64,000 bases of DNA from Mycolicibacterium fortuitum subsp. fortuitum (GCF_022179545.1 NZ_AP025518.1:5394001-5458000), one strand, 5' to 3'. Counted from the first letter of the stretch, positions 55,292-64,000 are shown. Numbers and translations: made by a program. The notes: generated by a model from the letters alone, not told the origin.

Positions 55292-56958
55292 TGCTCCGCC
55301 TTCTTCTCTCCTGCCGCCGGCTGCGCGTAGCCCTCCAACAACCGCTCGGTCAGTTTCTCGAACTCATCGCCCCAGCCGGAGTTGTCGGTACGGGCCAGCC
55401 CGCCCAGCTCGACGTTCACCGTACCTTCTGGAGGAGGCCGGCCTGTCCGTGATGTCGCCGCCGGGGCGGCTCCGACCCGAACCCAGATCCGGCGCCGCCG
55501 CACCACCAAGGACACCAGCAACCCGGCCATCATCGACATGGCGAACACCAGCACCCAGACCTGGGCCGGGTCGTGGGAAACCTGCAGGTTCACGAACGGC
55601 ACCGCGCCGTCGAACCGCACCCTGGTGCCGTCGTCGAGACGGGTGTCCTGGCCTTTCACCAAGTTGACGCGGGCTGCCTTGGTCAGCTGCTTGCGATCGA
55701 TCAGCCGGGGATCGAGGGAGAACAGCGACTGCGGCCTGCCGGTGTCCAGACCCGTGTCGCCACGGTAGATGTCGATGGCGACGGCGGGGTCGTTGAGCGC
55801 GGGGAAACTCGACGACAACAGCGTGCCCTCGAGTTCCTTTGTGGGCGCGAACAGGCCCTGGATCGCGATCTGGTGTTTGCGCCGCTCGTCGGCGTCGGGA
55901 TAGGTGCCCGCCGGCGGGTCGATGCGCACGACGCCCGAGGACAGCAGCGTGAGCTGATCGTCGGGCCGCCACTGGATGGTCTGGGTGCGTTCCCGGCCGT
56001 CGGGGAACGTCACGGTGAACGTCGGCGCGTAGCCGTGCCCCTGCAGATACACCCGGTCCCCGCCGATGCGCAGCGGATGGTTGACCTCGAGGCGGTAGGG
56101 CCGCCACGTGTCGGCGGCGATGTCTGCCCCGGCCTGGTAATCGATGTCGGCGGCGAAGGACAACGCCTGCCCGGTGGGCAGATAGTGCGCGTCGAAGTTG
56201 TTGACGCGCAGGCAGACCGGGCTCAGCGAGGTGCCGTCGACGGTGTTGCCCGCGCGGAACGAGTCGAACGCCGCCGGAGAGGCCGAACAGAAGCCGGGCC
56301 CGCCGTCGGCGATGACGATGACATTGCCCTCATAGCCGAACAGCTTGCCCGCGGCCACGGCCACCAGCAGCCCCAGCAGCGAGAAGTGGAAAACGATGTT
56401 GCCGAACTCCCGCAGATAGCCCTTCTCGGCTGAAACTTCGATGACGCCGCCCTGGCTGCGGGTTACCGTGCGCCAGCCCTTCAACCGTCGCGTCACGGTG
56501 GTGGCGATCTCGTCGGCCTCGCCGGTCACCTGGTCGGCATGATGCTTGGGCAGCCGGCCCAGATTGCGCGGCGCCGGCACCGGCACCGCCCGCAGGCTGC
56601 GGAAATGCTCGATCATCCGGGGTGTCAGGCAGCCCACCAGCGAGATGAACAGCAGCACGTAGATCGAGGTGAACCAGAAGCTGGAGAACACGTCGAAGGC
56701 CTGCACGCGGTCCAGCCACGGCCCCAGTGTGGGGTGAGCCGCCAGGTATTCGTCGACCTTGGACTCGTTGAGGCTGCGTTGCGGCAACAACGCGCCCGGG
56801 ATCGCGCCGAGGGCCAGCAGGAACAGCAGCACCAGCGCGGTGCCCATCGAGGTCAGGGTGCGCCACGTGTTGCGCATCAGCGCGAGCAGACGTGAAACTG
56901 CCCCAAACCGGGGATCTTTGGGCAGTTTTGTATCTGCTCGCGCATCAGAAGTGACCAT
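55288..56958 (-). CDS. resB: Cytochrome c biogenesis protein ResB
   Basis: 556 aa. ATG 56958 overlaps the ccdA stop (ATGA), which supports this start. Helices begin at about residue 38 (STMGTALVLLFLLALG); a large periplasmic domain has the usual TWRPYRLEVNHPLRIGGDRV and a C-terminal helix precedes a cytoplasmic tail. Codons 6-26 (ARADTKLPKDPRFGAVSRLL) are encoded by a 62-bp palindromic repeat, an unusual N-terminal extension. With CcsB it attaches haem to cytochrome c. Matches Rv0528. Confidence 0.9.
   Translation of the reverse strand: MVTSDARADTKLPKDPRFGAVSRLLALMRNTWRTLTSMGTALVLLFLLALGAIPGALLPQRSLNESKVDEYLAAHPTLGPWLDRVQAFDVFSSFWFTSIYVLLFISLVGCLTPRMIEHFRSLRAVPVPAPRNLGRLPKHHADQVTGEADEIATTVTRRLKGWRTVTRSQGGVIEVSAEKGYLREFGNIVFHFSLLGLLVAVAAGKLFGYEGNVIVIADGGPGFCSASPAAFDSFRAGNTVDGTSLSPVCLRVNNFDAHYLPTGQALSFAADIDYQAGADIAADTWRPYRLEVNHPLRIGGDRVYLQGHGYAPTFTVTFPDGRERTQTIQWRPDDQLTLLSSGVVRIDPPAGTYPDADERRKHQIAIQGLFAPTKELEGTLLSSSFPALNDPAVAIDIYRGDTGLDTGRPQSLFSLDPRLIDRKQLTKAARVNLVKGQDTRLDDGTRVRFDGAVPFVNLQVSHDPAQVWVLVFAMSMMAGLLVSLVVRRRRIWVRVGAAPAATSRTGRPPPEGTVNVELGGLARTDNSGWGDEFEKLTERLLEGYAQPAAGEKKAEQ
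56881..56942 (-). repeat. Palindromic repeat within the 5' end of resB
   Basis: Arms 56881-56907 (CGCGAGCAGACGTGAAACTG then CCCCAAA) and 56917-56942 are nearly complementary: CGCGAGCAGA and AAACTGCCC match in both, with a 4-nt mismatched stretch and one extra C. It shares GGGCAGTTTTG and TCTG(C/G)TCG with the repeat at 29451-29530. The palindrome is in frame and untruncated inside resB. Confidence 0.75.
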
Positions 56959-57737
56959 CAGATCGGCAGCCTCACATCACTGACGAATGCGTCGCGGACC
57001 CACGACACGAACTCGTTCCACAGGCCGGTCACCAGCGCGGTGCCCACCAGGATCAGCAGCACTCCGCCGAAGATCTGGATGGTCCTGGTGTGCCTGCGCA
57101 GCCAGCCCAGGCCCGTCACCGCCCGAGCCGACCCAAGTGCCAGCAGCACGAACGGAATGCCGAGACCCAGGCAGTACGCGAGCACCAGCACCACCCCGCG
57201 CGCCACGGTGGCGCCGTCGGTGGCCGAGGCCACCGCGATCACCCCGGTCAGCGTCGGGCCCAGGCACGGCGTCCAACCCAGCGCGAACACCGCGCCCAAC
57301 AGCGGCGCTCCCGCCATCGTCGACCACTGCCGCGGGGCGAACCGCGCCTGACGTTGCAACGCCGGGACGAACCCGACGAACACCAGGCCCATCAGGATCG
57401 TGACGACACCGCCGATGCGTTGCAGCAGAACCTGATTGGCGATCAGGGTGGTCGTCATCCCCAGCACCGCCACCGCGCCCAGCAGGAACACGACCGTGAA
57501 GCCCGCGACGAACAACGCCGCCGCGCCGGCCACCCGCAGCCGCGCGGGCCTGGTGGCCACAGTTCCCGCCACCGCCGGGTCCTCCTGCACGCCGACGACT
57601 GCGGCCAGATACGACAAGTAGCCGGGCACCAGCGGCACCACACACGGCGACGCGAACGACACCAAGCCGGCCAGCACGCTGATCCCGAGCGCCAGCAGCA
57701 CCGGACCGGCCGCGGCGATCTCGGCGAATCCGGTCAT
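56958..57737 (-). CDS. ccdA: Cytochrome c biogenesis / thiol transport protein CcdA
   Basis: 259 aa, about six to seven helices. Cys in FASPCVVPLVPGYLSYL and LGWTPCLGPTLTGVIA form the thiol-reduction pair across the membrane. It hands electrons from cytoplasmic thioredoxin to exported thioredoxin-like proteins such as its neighbour. The start overlaps the TlpA-like stop by 4 nt. Matches Rv0527. Confidence 0.93.
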   Translation of the reverse strand: MTGFAEIAAAGPVLLALGISVLAGLVSFASPCVVPLVPGYLSYLAAVVGVQEDPAVAGTVATRPARLRVAGAAALFVAGFTVVFLLGAVAVLGMTTTLIANQVLLQRIGGVVTILMGLVFVGFVPALQRQARFAPRQWSTMAGAPLLGAVFALGWTPCLGPTLTGVIAVASATDGATVARGVVLVLAYCLGLGIPFVLLALGSARAVTGLGWLRRHTRTIQIFGGVLLILVGTALVTGLWNEFVSWVRDAFVSDVRLPI

Positions 57738-58339
57738 GGCTGCCGCCCTTCGGCCGCCAACCGCTCGACGACCGGTTGCAGATCCTCGGCCAGCAACTCA
57801 CGCAGGAACACCGCCGCTACCCGATGCTGACGGTCCAGCACCACCGTCGAAGGGATCACCGTGGTCGGGTACTTGCCGCCGAACGCGATCATCGTGCGCA
57901 TCGCCGGGTCGTAGATGGACGGGAAGGTGACGTTGCGGTCGGTGACGAAATCGACTGCGGCATCGCGGTTGTTGTCCCGCACATCGATGCCCAGAAATTC
58001 GACACCGAGGCCCCGCGTAGCGTCGTACACCTGCTGCAACTGACCGATCTCGGCCCGGCACGGCCCACACCACTGACCCCACACGTTGATCACCACGACC
58101 TTGCCGGCGAAATCCTCCAGCGAGATGGTCTGGCTCGGGTCCGTCAGCTCCGGCCCGCTCAATTTACCTGGGGTGCCGCGCTTTTCGGGTGGATCGTAGA
58201 AGATGTCGGTCTTGCCGCCGGGAGCGACGAACTCGAAGGTGCCGCCCTGGGCCACCGCATCGTCACCGGTCGAGCATCCGGTGAGCAGCACCAGCCCCGC
58301 CAGCACCGCCGCACTCGCCCGGGCGACCAACGACCTCAT
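57734..58339 (-). CDS. Thioredoxin-like lipoprotein (TlpA/ResA type)
   Basis: 201 aa. Signal peptide with lipobox LLTGC (Cys about residue 22); thioredoxin domain with ISLEDFAGKVVVINVWGQWCGPCRAEI (quoted in part: active site WCGPC) and cis-Pro in TTVIPSTVVLD. It reduces apocytochrome c cysteines outside the membrane using electrons from CcdA. It begins at the base next to the phosphatase stop. Matches Rv0526. Confidence 0.9.
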   Translation of the reverse strand: MRSLVARASAAVLAGLVLLTGCSTGDDAVAQGGTFEFVAPGGKTDIFYDPPEKRGTPGKLSGPELTDPSQTISLEDFAGKVVVINVWGQWCGPCRAEIGQLQQVYDATRGLGVEFLGIDVRDNNRDAAVDFVTDRNVTFPSIYDPAMRTMIAFGGKYPTTVIPSTVVLDRQHRVAAVFLRELLAEDLQPVVERLAAEGRQP

Positions 58340-58954
58340 TCAGATTCCCCAGGGCTCCGTGTAACCCCATCGGACCAGCTTTGCGTCGTCGAACGTGAAC
58401 GACGTGATCGAGGACAGGTCGCACAACCGGCTGTGCGGCAACGGCAGATGGGCGAGCTTGCGCCCGGTCATCGCGCGGCGCAGGGTCTCGACCGGAAGCT
58501 GGTGGCTGACGCACACCGCCTCGTGACCGGCCGCCTTCTCGCGGGCCCGGTGCATTGCCGCCATCATCCGCGCGGCGACCTCCTCGTACGGCTCGCCCCA
58601 GGAAGGCTTCCTCGGATTGCGCAACCGCGGCCAGTTCCTCGGGTCACGCAGGGCACCGTCGCCAGGGGCCACCCGCTCCCCCTCGAAGACGTTCCACGAC
58701 TCGATCAGTTCTTCATCGGTCGCGATCGGCAGCCCGTGCCGTTCGGCGATCGGCGCGGCCGTCTCCTGGGCGCGCTCCAACGGAGAAGCCACCACGTAGA
58801 CGATGTCCCTGTCGGCCAGCCAGTCCGCCGCCGCGCGCGCCTGGACCTGACCCCGCTCGGAGAGGTGGTATCCGGGCAGCCGGCCGTAGAGCACCTTCTC
58901 CGGGTTGAACACTTCGCCGTGACGCATCACGTGCACTGTCGTTCTGGTGGTCAC
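58340..58954 (-). CDS. Histidine phosphatase (phosphoglycerate mutase-like)
   Basis: 204 aa. Branch-1 histidine phosphatase: catalytic [12 protein letters not shown] (RHG), [13 protein letters not shown], second Arg in [10 protein letters not shown], Glu in ESWNVFEGE, His in [12 protein letters not shown]. Physiological substrate unknown. Start overlaps the hemL stop (ATGA), so it is inside the haem/cytochrome operon. Matches Rv0525. Confidence 0.87.
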   Translation of the reverse strand: MTTRTTVHVMRHGEVFNPEKVLYGRLPGYHLSERGQVQARAAADWLADRDIVYVVASPLERAQETAAPIAERHGLPIATDEELIESWNVFEGERVAPGDGALRDPRNWPRLRNPRKPSWGEPYEEVAARMMAAMHRAREKAAGHEAVCVSHQLPVETLRRAMTGRKLAHLPLPHSRLCDLSSITSFTFDDAKLVRWGYTEPWGI

Positions 58955-60261
58955 TGCTTGGCCTCCGCGGCCGCACGCGCCGCGCCGGGCAGGGCGTCGG
59001 CGATGCGCTCGAATGCCGCATCATCCAAAACGCTTGACACGAACCATGTTTCGAACGCGCTACACGGCGGATACACCCCGGCCTCCAACAGGGCGTGGAA
59101 GAACGGCGGGAAACGCCAGGTTTCGGTCGCCTTCGCCGCGGCGAAGTCGTTGACCGGTTCGTCGGTGAAGAAGACGCTGAGCATGTTGCCCGCCCGCTGC
59201 ACGCGGTGCACCACGCCCGCATCGGTGAGCGCATCGGTCAACAGGCCGGCCAAGCGGTCGGCGTTGGCATCCACCCGGGCGTAGGCGGCCTCGTCGGCGT
59301 TGCGCAGGGTGGCCAGCCCGGCAGCCATGGCAACCGGGTTACCGGACAGGGTGCCGGCCTGGTAGACGGGCCCCAGCGGCGCCAACCGCCCCATCACCTC
59401 GGCACTGCCGCCGAACGCCGCGGCAGGCAGGCCACCGCTCATCACCTTGCCGAACGTGAAGATGTCGGCGTCCACGGGATCAAGCCCGTACCAACCGGCC
59501 CGGCTCACCCGGAAGCCCGTCATCACCTCGTCGAGGATCAGCAACGCACCGTGGGCCGCGGTGATCCGGCGCAGCACCGCGTTGAAACCGGGCAGCGGGG
59601 GCACCGTGCCCATATTTCCCGGGCTGGCTTCGCTTATCACACAAGCGATCTCGTCGCCGAACCGGCCGAACACCTCTTCCACCGCGACGACGTTGTTGTA
59701 CGGCAGCACGATGGTGTCGGCCGCCGCCGCACCGGTCACGCCGGGTGAGGACGGCAGACCCAGGGTGGCCACACCCGAGCCGGCGTCGGCCAGCAGCGCG
59801 TCACTGTGCCCGTGATAGCAGCCGGAGAACTTGATGATCTTGGCGCGGCCGGTGTAGCCGCGGGCCAGCCGGATGGCACTCATGGTGGCCTCGGTGCCCG
59901 AGTTGACCAGCCGCAGCCGCTCGACCGGGGCCACCCGGTCGATGATCTCCGCGGCAAGCTCGGTCTCCGACGGGGTCGGGGCACCGAAGCTCAGCCCGCT
60001 GACGGCGGCCTTCTGCACCGCCTCCACCACTGCGGGGTGCGCATGGCCGAGCAGTGCCGGACCCCACGAACACACCAGGTCCACGTAGCGGTTGTCATCG
60101 GCGTCCGTCAACCAGTAGCCCTGCGCGGAGGTGATGAACCGGGGTGTACCGCCCACAGAGTTGAAAGCCCGAACCGGGGAGTTCACTCCACCGGGGATGA
60201 CTGCGCAGGCGTCGGCGAACAGTTCGGCCGATCGCTGAGTCTGCGGTTGAGAAACACGCAT
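58951..60261 (-). CDS. hemL: Glutamate-1-semialdehyde 2,1-aminomutase
   Basis: About 436 aa from ATG 60261 (GTG 60267 also possible). PLP fold-type I enzyme: [41 protein letters not shown], Schiff-base Lys in [14 protein letters not shown]. It makes 5-aminolevulinate for haem. It leads the six-gene unit with 4-nt or zero-base junctions to ccsB, tying haem supply to cytochrome assembly. Confidence 0.95.
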   Translation of the reverse strand: MRVSQPQTQRSAELFADACAVIPGGVNSPVRAFNSVGGTPRFITSAQGYWLTDADDNRYVDLVCSWGPALLGHAHPAVVEAVQKAAVSGLSFGAPTPSETELAAEIIDRVAPVERLRLVNSGTEATMSAIRLARGYTGRAKIIKFSGCYHGHSDALLADAGSGVATLGLPSSPGVTGAAAADTIVLPYNNVVAVEEVFGRFGDEIACVISEASPGNMGTVPPLPGFNAVLRRITAAHGALLILDEVMTGFRVSRAGWYGLDPVDADIFTFGKVMSGGLPAAAFGGSAEVMGRLAPLGPVYQAGTLSGNPVAMAAGLATLRNADEAAYARVDANADRLAGLLTDALTDAGVVHRVQRAGNMLSVFFTDEPVNDFAAAKATETWRFPPFFHALLEAGVYPPCSAFETWFVSSVLDDAAFERIADALPGAARAAAEAKQ

Positions 60262-60318
60262 GGCCACCAGTGTCCCAGCCGGTGCAAATGCGTCAACTAC
60301 AGGGTGTAGTGGTCGCGG

Positions 60319-60705
60319 TCACCGAGCAGGCGTCAGCGCGAACACCGGATGATCGGCATCATCGGGCAGATCCCGGAAGTAGCCCTCCACCACTTTGCCT
60401 GCCAACGGGCGGTAGGCCGCGATTATCGGCGCCCGCTGGTCCACGGGAACCTCCGCCGCGAGGTAGCTGGACTTGCCCAGCGTGACGCGCGGATCGGCCC
60501 GAATGTTGCGCACCCATTCCGATTCGCCGCGGGTTGAGACCAGATACTTGACGCCATCAACTTCTGGAACCACGACGGGGATCTGTTGCGGCTGTTTGCT
60601 CACCCGGGTGGTGACAGTCAACGTCTCGCTGTGGCCCAAGCCGGTGGCCATCGCGATCCGGTTGAACACTGCGCGAACAAACCACGGGGGCTTGAGGTAG
60701 GCCAT
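60319..60705 (-). CDS. Ddn-like deazaflavin-dependent reductase, DUF385
   Basis: 128 aa from ATG 60705 (MAYLKPPWFVRAVFNRIAM). F420-binding split barrel with LGHSETLTVTTRVSKQPQQI, VDGVKYLVSTRGESEWVRNI and DPRVTLGKSS. Divergent from the next DUF385 gene across 16 bp, an inverted pair that may share a promoter region. Confidence 0.8.
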   Translation of the reverse strand: MAYLKPPWFVRAVFNRIAMATGLGHSETLTVTTRVSKQPQQIPVVVPEVDGVKYLVSTRGESEWVRNIRADPRVTLGKSSYLAAEVPVDQRAPIIAAYRPLAGKVVEGYFRDLPDDADHPVFALTPAR

Positions 60706-60721
60706 AACTGCCGAGTTTGAT

Positions 60722-61108
60722 GTGAACATGCAATTACCGCAATCGCTGGCCCGGTTCAACCGTCATGTGACCAACCCCATCCAGCGCCTCTGGGCGGGCT
60801 GGGCTCCGACGTTCGGCATCTTGGAGCACGTCGGCCGAAAATCCGGCACGACCTACCGGACTCCGCTGAGCGTCTTCAGCACCGACGACGGCGTGGCGAT
60901 CATGCTCACGTACGGCCCCGATCGGGACTGGCTGAAGAACATCACCTCGGCGGGTAATGCGAAGATCCGCCGCCACGGCAAGACCATCGAGGTCAGGGAC
61001 CCCCGTGTGGTGTCCAAGGCCGAAGCGGCCGAGCATGTGACGGGCGCGATGCGCCGCCCGTTCGCGCGTCTGCCGTTCGAGCAGGCTGTTCTGCTCAAGA
61101 AGGTGTAG
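60722..61108 (+). CDS. Ddn-like deazaflavin-dependent reductase, DUF385 (second copy)
   Basis: 128 aa from GTG 60722 (ATG 60728 also possible). F420-binding family: FGILEHVGRKSGTTYRTPLS, GVAIMLTYGPDRDWLKNIT and RHGKTIEVRDPRVV. More divergent from the 31507 copy than from its divergent neighbour. Its 3' end overlaps the 47-aa gene on the other strand by 14 bp. Confidence 0.8.
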   Translation: MNMQLPQSLARFNRHVTNPIQRLWAGWAPTFGILEHVGRKSGTTYRTPLSVFSTDDGVAIMLTYGPDRDWLKNITSAGNAKIRRHGKTIEVRDPRVVSKAEAAEHVTGAMRRPFARLPFEQAVLLKKV

Positions 61109-61238
61109 GGGTCACCGGCGCGACGTCGCCCGCTTGCGCGTCCAGGCGACGGTTCTGGCTGATCACCACGCGCCGCAGGCCGAGCAGGATCGTGGCGGGC
61201 ACCGCCATCAGGGCGATGATCTGCAACATCTCACTCAT
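61095..61238 (-). CDS. 47-aa single-helix membrane protein
   Basis: ATG 61238 to TGA 61095, reading MSEMLQIIALMAVPATILLG then a basic segment (LRRVVISQNRR) and a short polar tail. One N-terminal out helix with positive-inside flank. A GGAG-like purine run precedes the start (CTCCGCG on the plus strand). Such small membrane proteins are common in mycobacteria; the family is unknown. The 278 bp between it and 61517 hold a possible -35/-10 (TTGACG then TATGGC, 17-bp spacer) but no gene. Confidence 0.5.
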   Translation of the reverse strand: MSEMLQIIALMAVPATILLGLRRVVISQNRRLDAQAGDVAPVTPTPS

Positions 61239-61516
61239 CGCGGAGCCCTGCCGTGAGAAGCCGGTGTTTCGTCTCGCATACCTGCCGGTCTACCCCTGAC
61301 GCCGGAACTCGTCGTCCCTCCCAACGCTTTCTTGACGGTCGACGATCGAATCCTTATGGCAAGCCCTGGGCCGGTGACTGAGAAACCCCGAGCCGGCAGA
61401 TACAGCAAACCGGCAAACCCCTGTTCACCTGCGAATTCAAGGTCTACCGTAGATAAGCCACTACTGCGGTCGGCAGCAGGGCGCGGCATCTGTCCCATCG
61501 GTGACAGGAGGTCACC

Positions 61517-62286
61517 ATGAAGCGCCTACTCGTCATCGGCTACGGCATCGCGAGCTATCTCCTGTTCGTCGTGGCCTTCCTCTACGCGATCGGCTTCGTC
61601 GGAAGCTTCGTGGTGCCGCGGACGGTCGACTCCGGCATCGCCGCACCGCTCACCGAGGCGGTGCTCGTCAACCTTTTGCTGCTGGCGGTCTTCGCCATCC
61701 AGCACAGCGTGATGGCTCGCCCCTGGTTCAAGGACCGGTGGACGCGGATCGTGCCGCAAGCCATCGAACGCAGTACCTACGTGCTGCTGTCCAGCCTGGC
61801 GTTGCTTCTCTTGTACTGGCAGTGGCGGACCATGCCCGCGACCGTGTGGCACGTGGAATCGACTGCGGGACGGGCGATTCTGTGGGCGCTGTTCTGGGTG
61901 GGGTGGGCGACGGTGTTCGCCTCGACGTTCATGATCAACCACTTCGACCTGTTCGGGCTACGCCAGGTCTGGCTCAACTGGCGCGGGCAGCCGTATCGCG
62001 AACTGGGCTTCCAGACGGTGATGCTCTACCGGGTGATCCGGCACCGATCATGGCGGGATTCATCGTCGCCTTCTGGGCCATCCCGACAATGACCGCCGGC
62101 CATCTGCTGTTCGCAGCCGTGAGCACCGGCTACATCCTGGTGGCGATCCAGCTCGAAGAACGTGACCTGGTGGACAACCTGGGTGATCAGTACCGCGACT
62201 ACCGGCACCGGGTGGCGATGCTGGCTCCCGGCCTCCACCTCGGGCATGACGATCCCACCCCGAAGGTCAGGCACCGGCCGGCCTAG
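61517..62286 (+). pseudogene. mddA: Frameshifted methanethiol S-methyltransferase-like protein
   Basis: ATG 61517 has AGGAGG upstream. The first frame reads MKRLLVIGYGIASYLLFVVA to LYRVIRHR at about 62045, then runs into SWRDSSSP and a stop at 62092. The other frame continues the family sequence IMAGFIVAFWAIPTMTAGHL, LEERDLVDNLGDQYRDYRHR to a stop at 62286. Loss of one C in CACC(C)GATC would give VIRHPIMAGF, the normal ICMT/MddA motif. MddA methylates methanethiol to dimethyl sulfide. A sequencing error is possible. Confidence 0.75.
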
Positions 62287-62390
62287 CGGCGTCTGACCGG
62301 GCACGACCCGTCGAAAACGCCCAACTGGCTTTTAATTTTTTCTGATGTATGGTCGGGCTCAGTGATTGTTTGCGAGCAAAAGGAGCAACG

Positions 62391-62519
62391 ATGGCTGATA
62401 AAGGTCGAGCGCCCAAGAAACCGGCGATGACCATCAAGGAACGGCGCGCAGCGAAACGCGACAAGGCCGCCGAATCCGGTGAAATCATCACCAGAAGGAA
62501 GCGCCCCGACCGCGCCTGA
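62391..62519 (+). CDS. 42-aa basic protein
   Basis: ATG 62391 preceded by AAAAGGAGCAACG; TGA 62517-62519. Sequence MADKGRAPKKPAMTIKERRA, then KRDKAAESGEIITRRKRPDR and A. Lys/Arg-rich and helical, without hydrophobic segment; could bind nucleic acid. AT-rich DNA upstream (62330-62385) suggests a strong promoter. No family recognised. Confidence 0.6.
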   Translation: MADKGRAPKKPAMTIKERRAAKRDKAAESGEIITRRKRPDRA

Positions 62520-62716
62520 GCGGCGCAGAGTGCAGTGCCGCACGGCCCCGCCGAAATTGGTGTGCACTGAATTTCACTTTTCAATCGGTGCATTTTGAAC
62601 GCTCTTCGATAAAAGAGCATCCATTTATTGAACACAGCCGTTTTTGCTGCGAAAAAACAGTTGAACAGCGGCGTGACAATTTTCGGTCAGGGTTGAGAAC
62701 GGCGGGTGGAATTGCA

Positions 62717-63376
62717 GTGGCGGATCGAGAAGCCGCCGGTCCGCAGGTGCTGATGCTCAGTTGGCTCACGGACCTTTCCCGGTCGGTCACCGCAGCGCTG
62801 GAACGACGCGAGATCCCGGTCAAGCACGCGCATCCGCCAGGTTCCGGGACGGCGTTCCGCACACCTCGGCGCAGAGGCGGTTCGGCGGTGCCGCAGCTGA
62901 GTGCGGTCGAGATCGACTCGATCGAGTCGGTCATCGCCGTTTTCGACGAGCACTCCGTGCGATCCAGGTTCGGCGGACGCCAGACCTGTCGCTGGCGCAG
63001 GGCGTTGCGCGCCTACGCGAACGAAGCGGGCGACCTGGTGACGTCAACCGCGCTTACCGTGGGTGCGCGCCGGGTCCTGCTGATCTGTGACGCACGCCGG
63101 CTAGCCTCCGGCCGGCGTGCGTCCGCCACGCGGTGGACCCATGACCTGGCCCGACGGATCAGCTACGAATGCCTGGTCAACGGATTGGCCGGGCACTCCG
63201 CCGGCTACGCGGTGATCGACACCGACGACGAGGTCCACGAAGTTGCCGAGGCCGTGGTCGCCTGGCATGACGGGTACAGCAACGGGCAAGATCCACGCTG
63301 GCCGTTGCATCCGATCGCGGGCGGTCACGGTGTCACGCCCTCCAGTTCAGTACCTCACCGGTCCCCGCGGTCATGA
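62717..63376 (+). CDS. Hypothetical protein
   Basis: 219 aa from GTG 62717 (VADREAAGPQVLMLSW); the frame is open from 62588 but that part is AT-rich, with an unlike composition. Basic N-terminal half, then DSIESVIAVFDEHSVRSRFG, VTSTALTVGARRVLLICDAR, and ISYECLVNGLAGHSAGYAVI. Three Cys, no signal or membrane segment. No family recognised. The last 44 bp overlap the convergent PPOX gene. The 197 bp before the start contain a small AT-rich hairpin (GCTCTT / AAGAGC near 62600) and nothing else clear. Confidence 0.5.
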   Translation: MADREAAGPQVLMLSWLTDLSRSVTAALERREIPVKHAHPPGSGTAFRTPRRRGGSAVPQLSAVEIDSIESVIAVFDEHSVRSRFGGRQTCRWRRALRAYANEAGDLVTSTALTVGARRVLLICDARRLASGRRASATRWTHDLARRISYECLVNGLAGHSAGYAVIDTDDEVHEVAEAVVAWHDGYSNGQDPRWPLHPIAGGHGVTPSSSVPHRSPRS

Positions 63377-63821
63377 CCGTGCCGGGCATGACCCGCAATC
63401 GGTAGGGCGCCAGCCGCAACGCGGCGAACTGCTCGGAGGTCGGTCCTTCGCTCCACTGCGGGATGATGGACGGGTCATAACCCACCGGCGCGGGGCCATT
63501 GGCGAAGCGGTCCCAGACCTGGGTGCAGGTGTCGTCGTCGGTGTACCACTCCACCAGGCAGTCCGCCGCACAGGTGTCGTGGTTGGTGGTCCAGTAGCTG
63601 ATCGAAACGTACGGGTGTACCGCGAGGTGCGCGCGTTTCACCGGGCTGGGCACGGTCGCGATCCAGCCGAACAGGTCGGTGCCGTCCCACTCCCAGATCG
63701 GGTGCAGGATCCGGCTGCGGGGCCGGCCGTCGGCGTCGACGGTGGCCACCGACGCCCAGACGATCTCGTGCGCCATCGTCACGAAAGCGGGGGCAATTCG
63801 TTCGAGCGGGGTCGCAGTCAC
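63333..63821 (-). CDS. Pyridoxamine 5'-phosphate oxidase family protein (general-stress type)
   Basis: 162 aa from GTG 63821, or 168 aa from 63839. Flavin/F420 split barrel: EIVWASVATVDADGRPRSRI, HPIWEWDGTDLFGWIATVPS, VHPYVSISYWTTNHDTCAAD, and C-terminal LAPYRLRVMPG. Cofactor and substrate unknown. Overlaps the convergent hypothetical gene. Confidence 0.75.
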   Translation of the reverse strand: MTATPLERIAPAFVTMAHEIVWASVATVDADGRPRSRILHPIWEWDGTDLFGWIATVPSPVKRAHLAVHPYVSISYWTTNHDTCAADCLVEWYTDDDTCTQVWDRFANGPAPVGYDPSIIPQWSEGPTSEQFAALRLAPYRLRVMPGTVMTAGTGEVLNWRA

Positions 63822-63869
63822 ACCAGCCACAGTAGGCAACGACCCGCCCGCGATGGCCCGGGTTCGCTG

Positions 63870-64000
63870 TTACTCCGAGGTTTCGGGCTTGCCGTAGATC
63901 GGTTCGCCGTCGTCGTCGACCCAGTCGTTGACGGCCGTGCCGGACACCGTGCCGTGACTGCCCGGCAGGGTGACAGTGGGGCGGGAGTCGTCGTAGGCCT
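63870..64000 (-). CDS. Rv0523c-like conserved protein (partial)
   Basis: Open minus-strand frame from the window edge to TAA 63870-63872, reading AYDDSRPTVTLPGSHGTVSG then TAVNDWVDDDGEPIYGKPET. The N-terminal part lies outside the window. Identity is inferred from position beside hemL. Confidence 0.5.
   Translation of the reverse strand, partial: AYDDSRPTVTLPGSHGTVSGTAVNDWVDDDGEPIYGKPETSE

Overview
The window is high-GC actinobacterial chromosome, most likely a fast-growing Mycobacterium (Mycolicibacterium). Evidence includes an mce operon, MmpS/MmpL, an antigen-85-type mycolyltransferase, Ddn-like DUF385 proteins, many GTG starts and 4-nt start/stop overlaps. The gene order matches, in reverse, the M. 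tuberculosis stretch Rv0523c-Rv0558 (hemL, ccs genes, menA, MTAP, menE, pitA, menB, fadD8, menC, bpoC, menD, mgtA, menG), interrupted by accessory blocks. Ortholog names come from recalled family knowledge; no search was run.

Layout. 1-9252: an mce operon (end of a YrbE permease, mceA-F, an Mce-associated protein) followed by two DUF2236/MpaB-type proteins. 9311-21542: menaquinone genes menG, menD and menC, with mgtA and a bpoC hydrolase (possible MenH), interleaved with an SDR, a short aconitase, a haloperoxidase-like hydrolase, a DsbA-like lipoprotein and two DJ-1/PfpI genes. 21557-27006: an Ag85C-like protein, an acyl-CoA ligase, an amidohydrolase and an anchored beta-propeller-like protein. 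27085-30785: a split ECF42-type unit (DGPF/YCII gene and sigma factor) with fadD8 between, fadD8 having a KstR-like operator. 30808-40837: HAD, DUF385, lipoprotein, menB, PPOX, SDR, a deacetylase remnant, a NUDIX-GNAT fusion, a VOC protein, pitA with DUF3349 neighbours, menE and a second PPOX protein.

40831-48998: a GNAT protein, then a TetR-mmpS-mmpL-DUF732-Rv0455c-like export module with a clear palindromic operator, a nitronate monooxygenase, MTAP and an acidic protein. 49027-54200: menA, an autoregulated-looking HTH/Clp-N pair, an MFS transporter, DUF4229, a 53-aa membrane protein and a MinD-like ATPase. 54290-60261: a tight hemL-phosphatase-TlpA-ccdA-resB-ccsB operon for haem supply and cytochrome c maturation. 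60319-64000: two DUF385 proteins, small proteins, a frameshifted mddA-like methyltransferase, a hypothetical gene, a PPOX protein and a partial Rv0523c-like gene.

The shared physiology is respiration (menaquinone, cytochrome c, haem) combined with envelope lipid import and export. The points most worth following up are the MmpS/MmpL/Rv0455c-like module, the HTH/Clp-N pair with duplicated operators over a leaderless promoter, the split ECF42 unit, a dispersed palindrome that has become coding sequence in resB, and several broken or altered proteins (mddA frameshift, deacetylase remnant, MceE without lipobox Cys, aconitase without one cluster Cys, menE without a start codon where homology begins).
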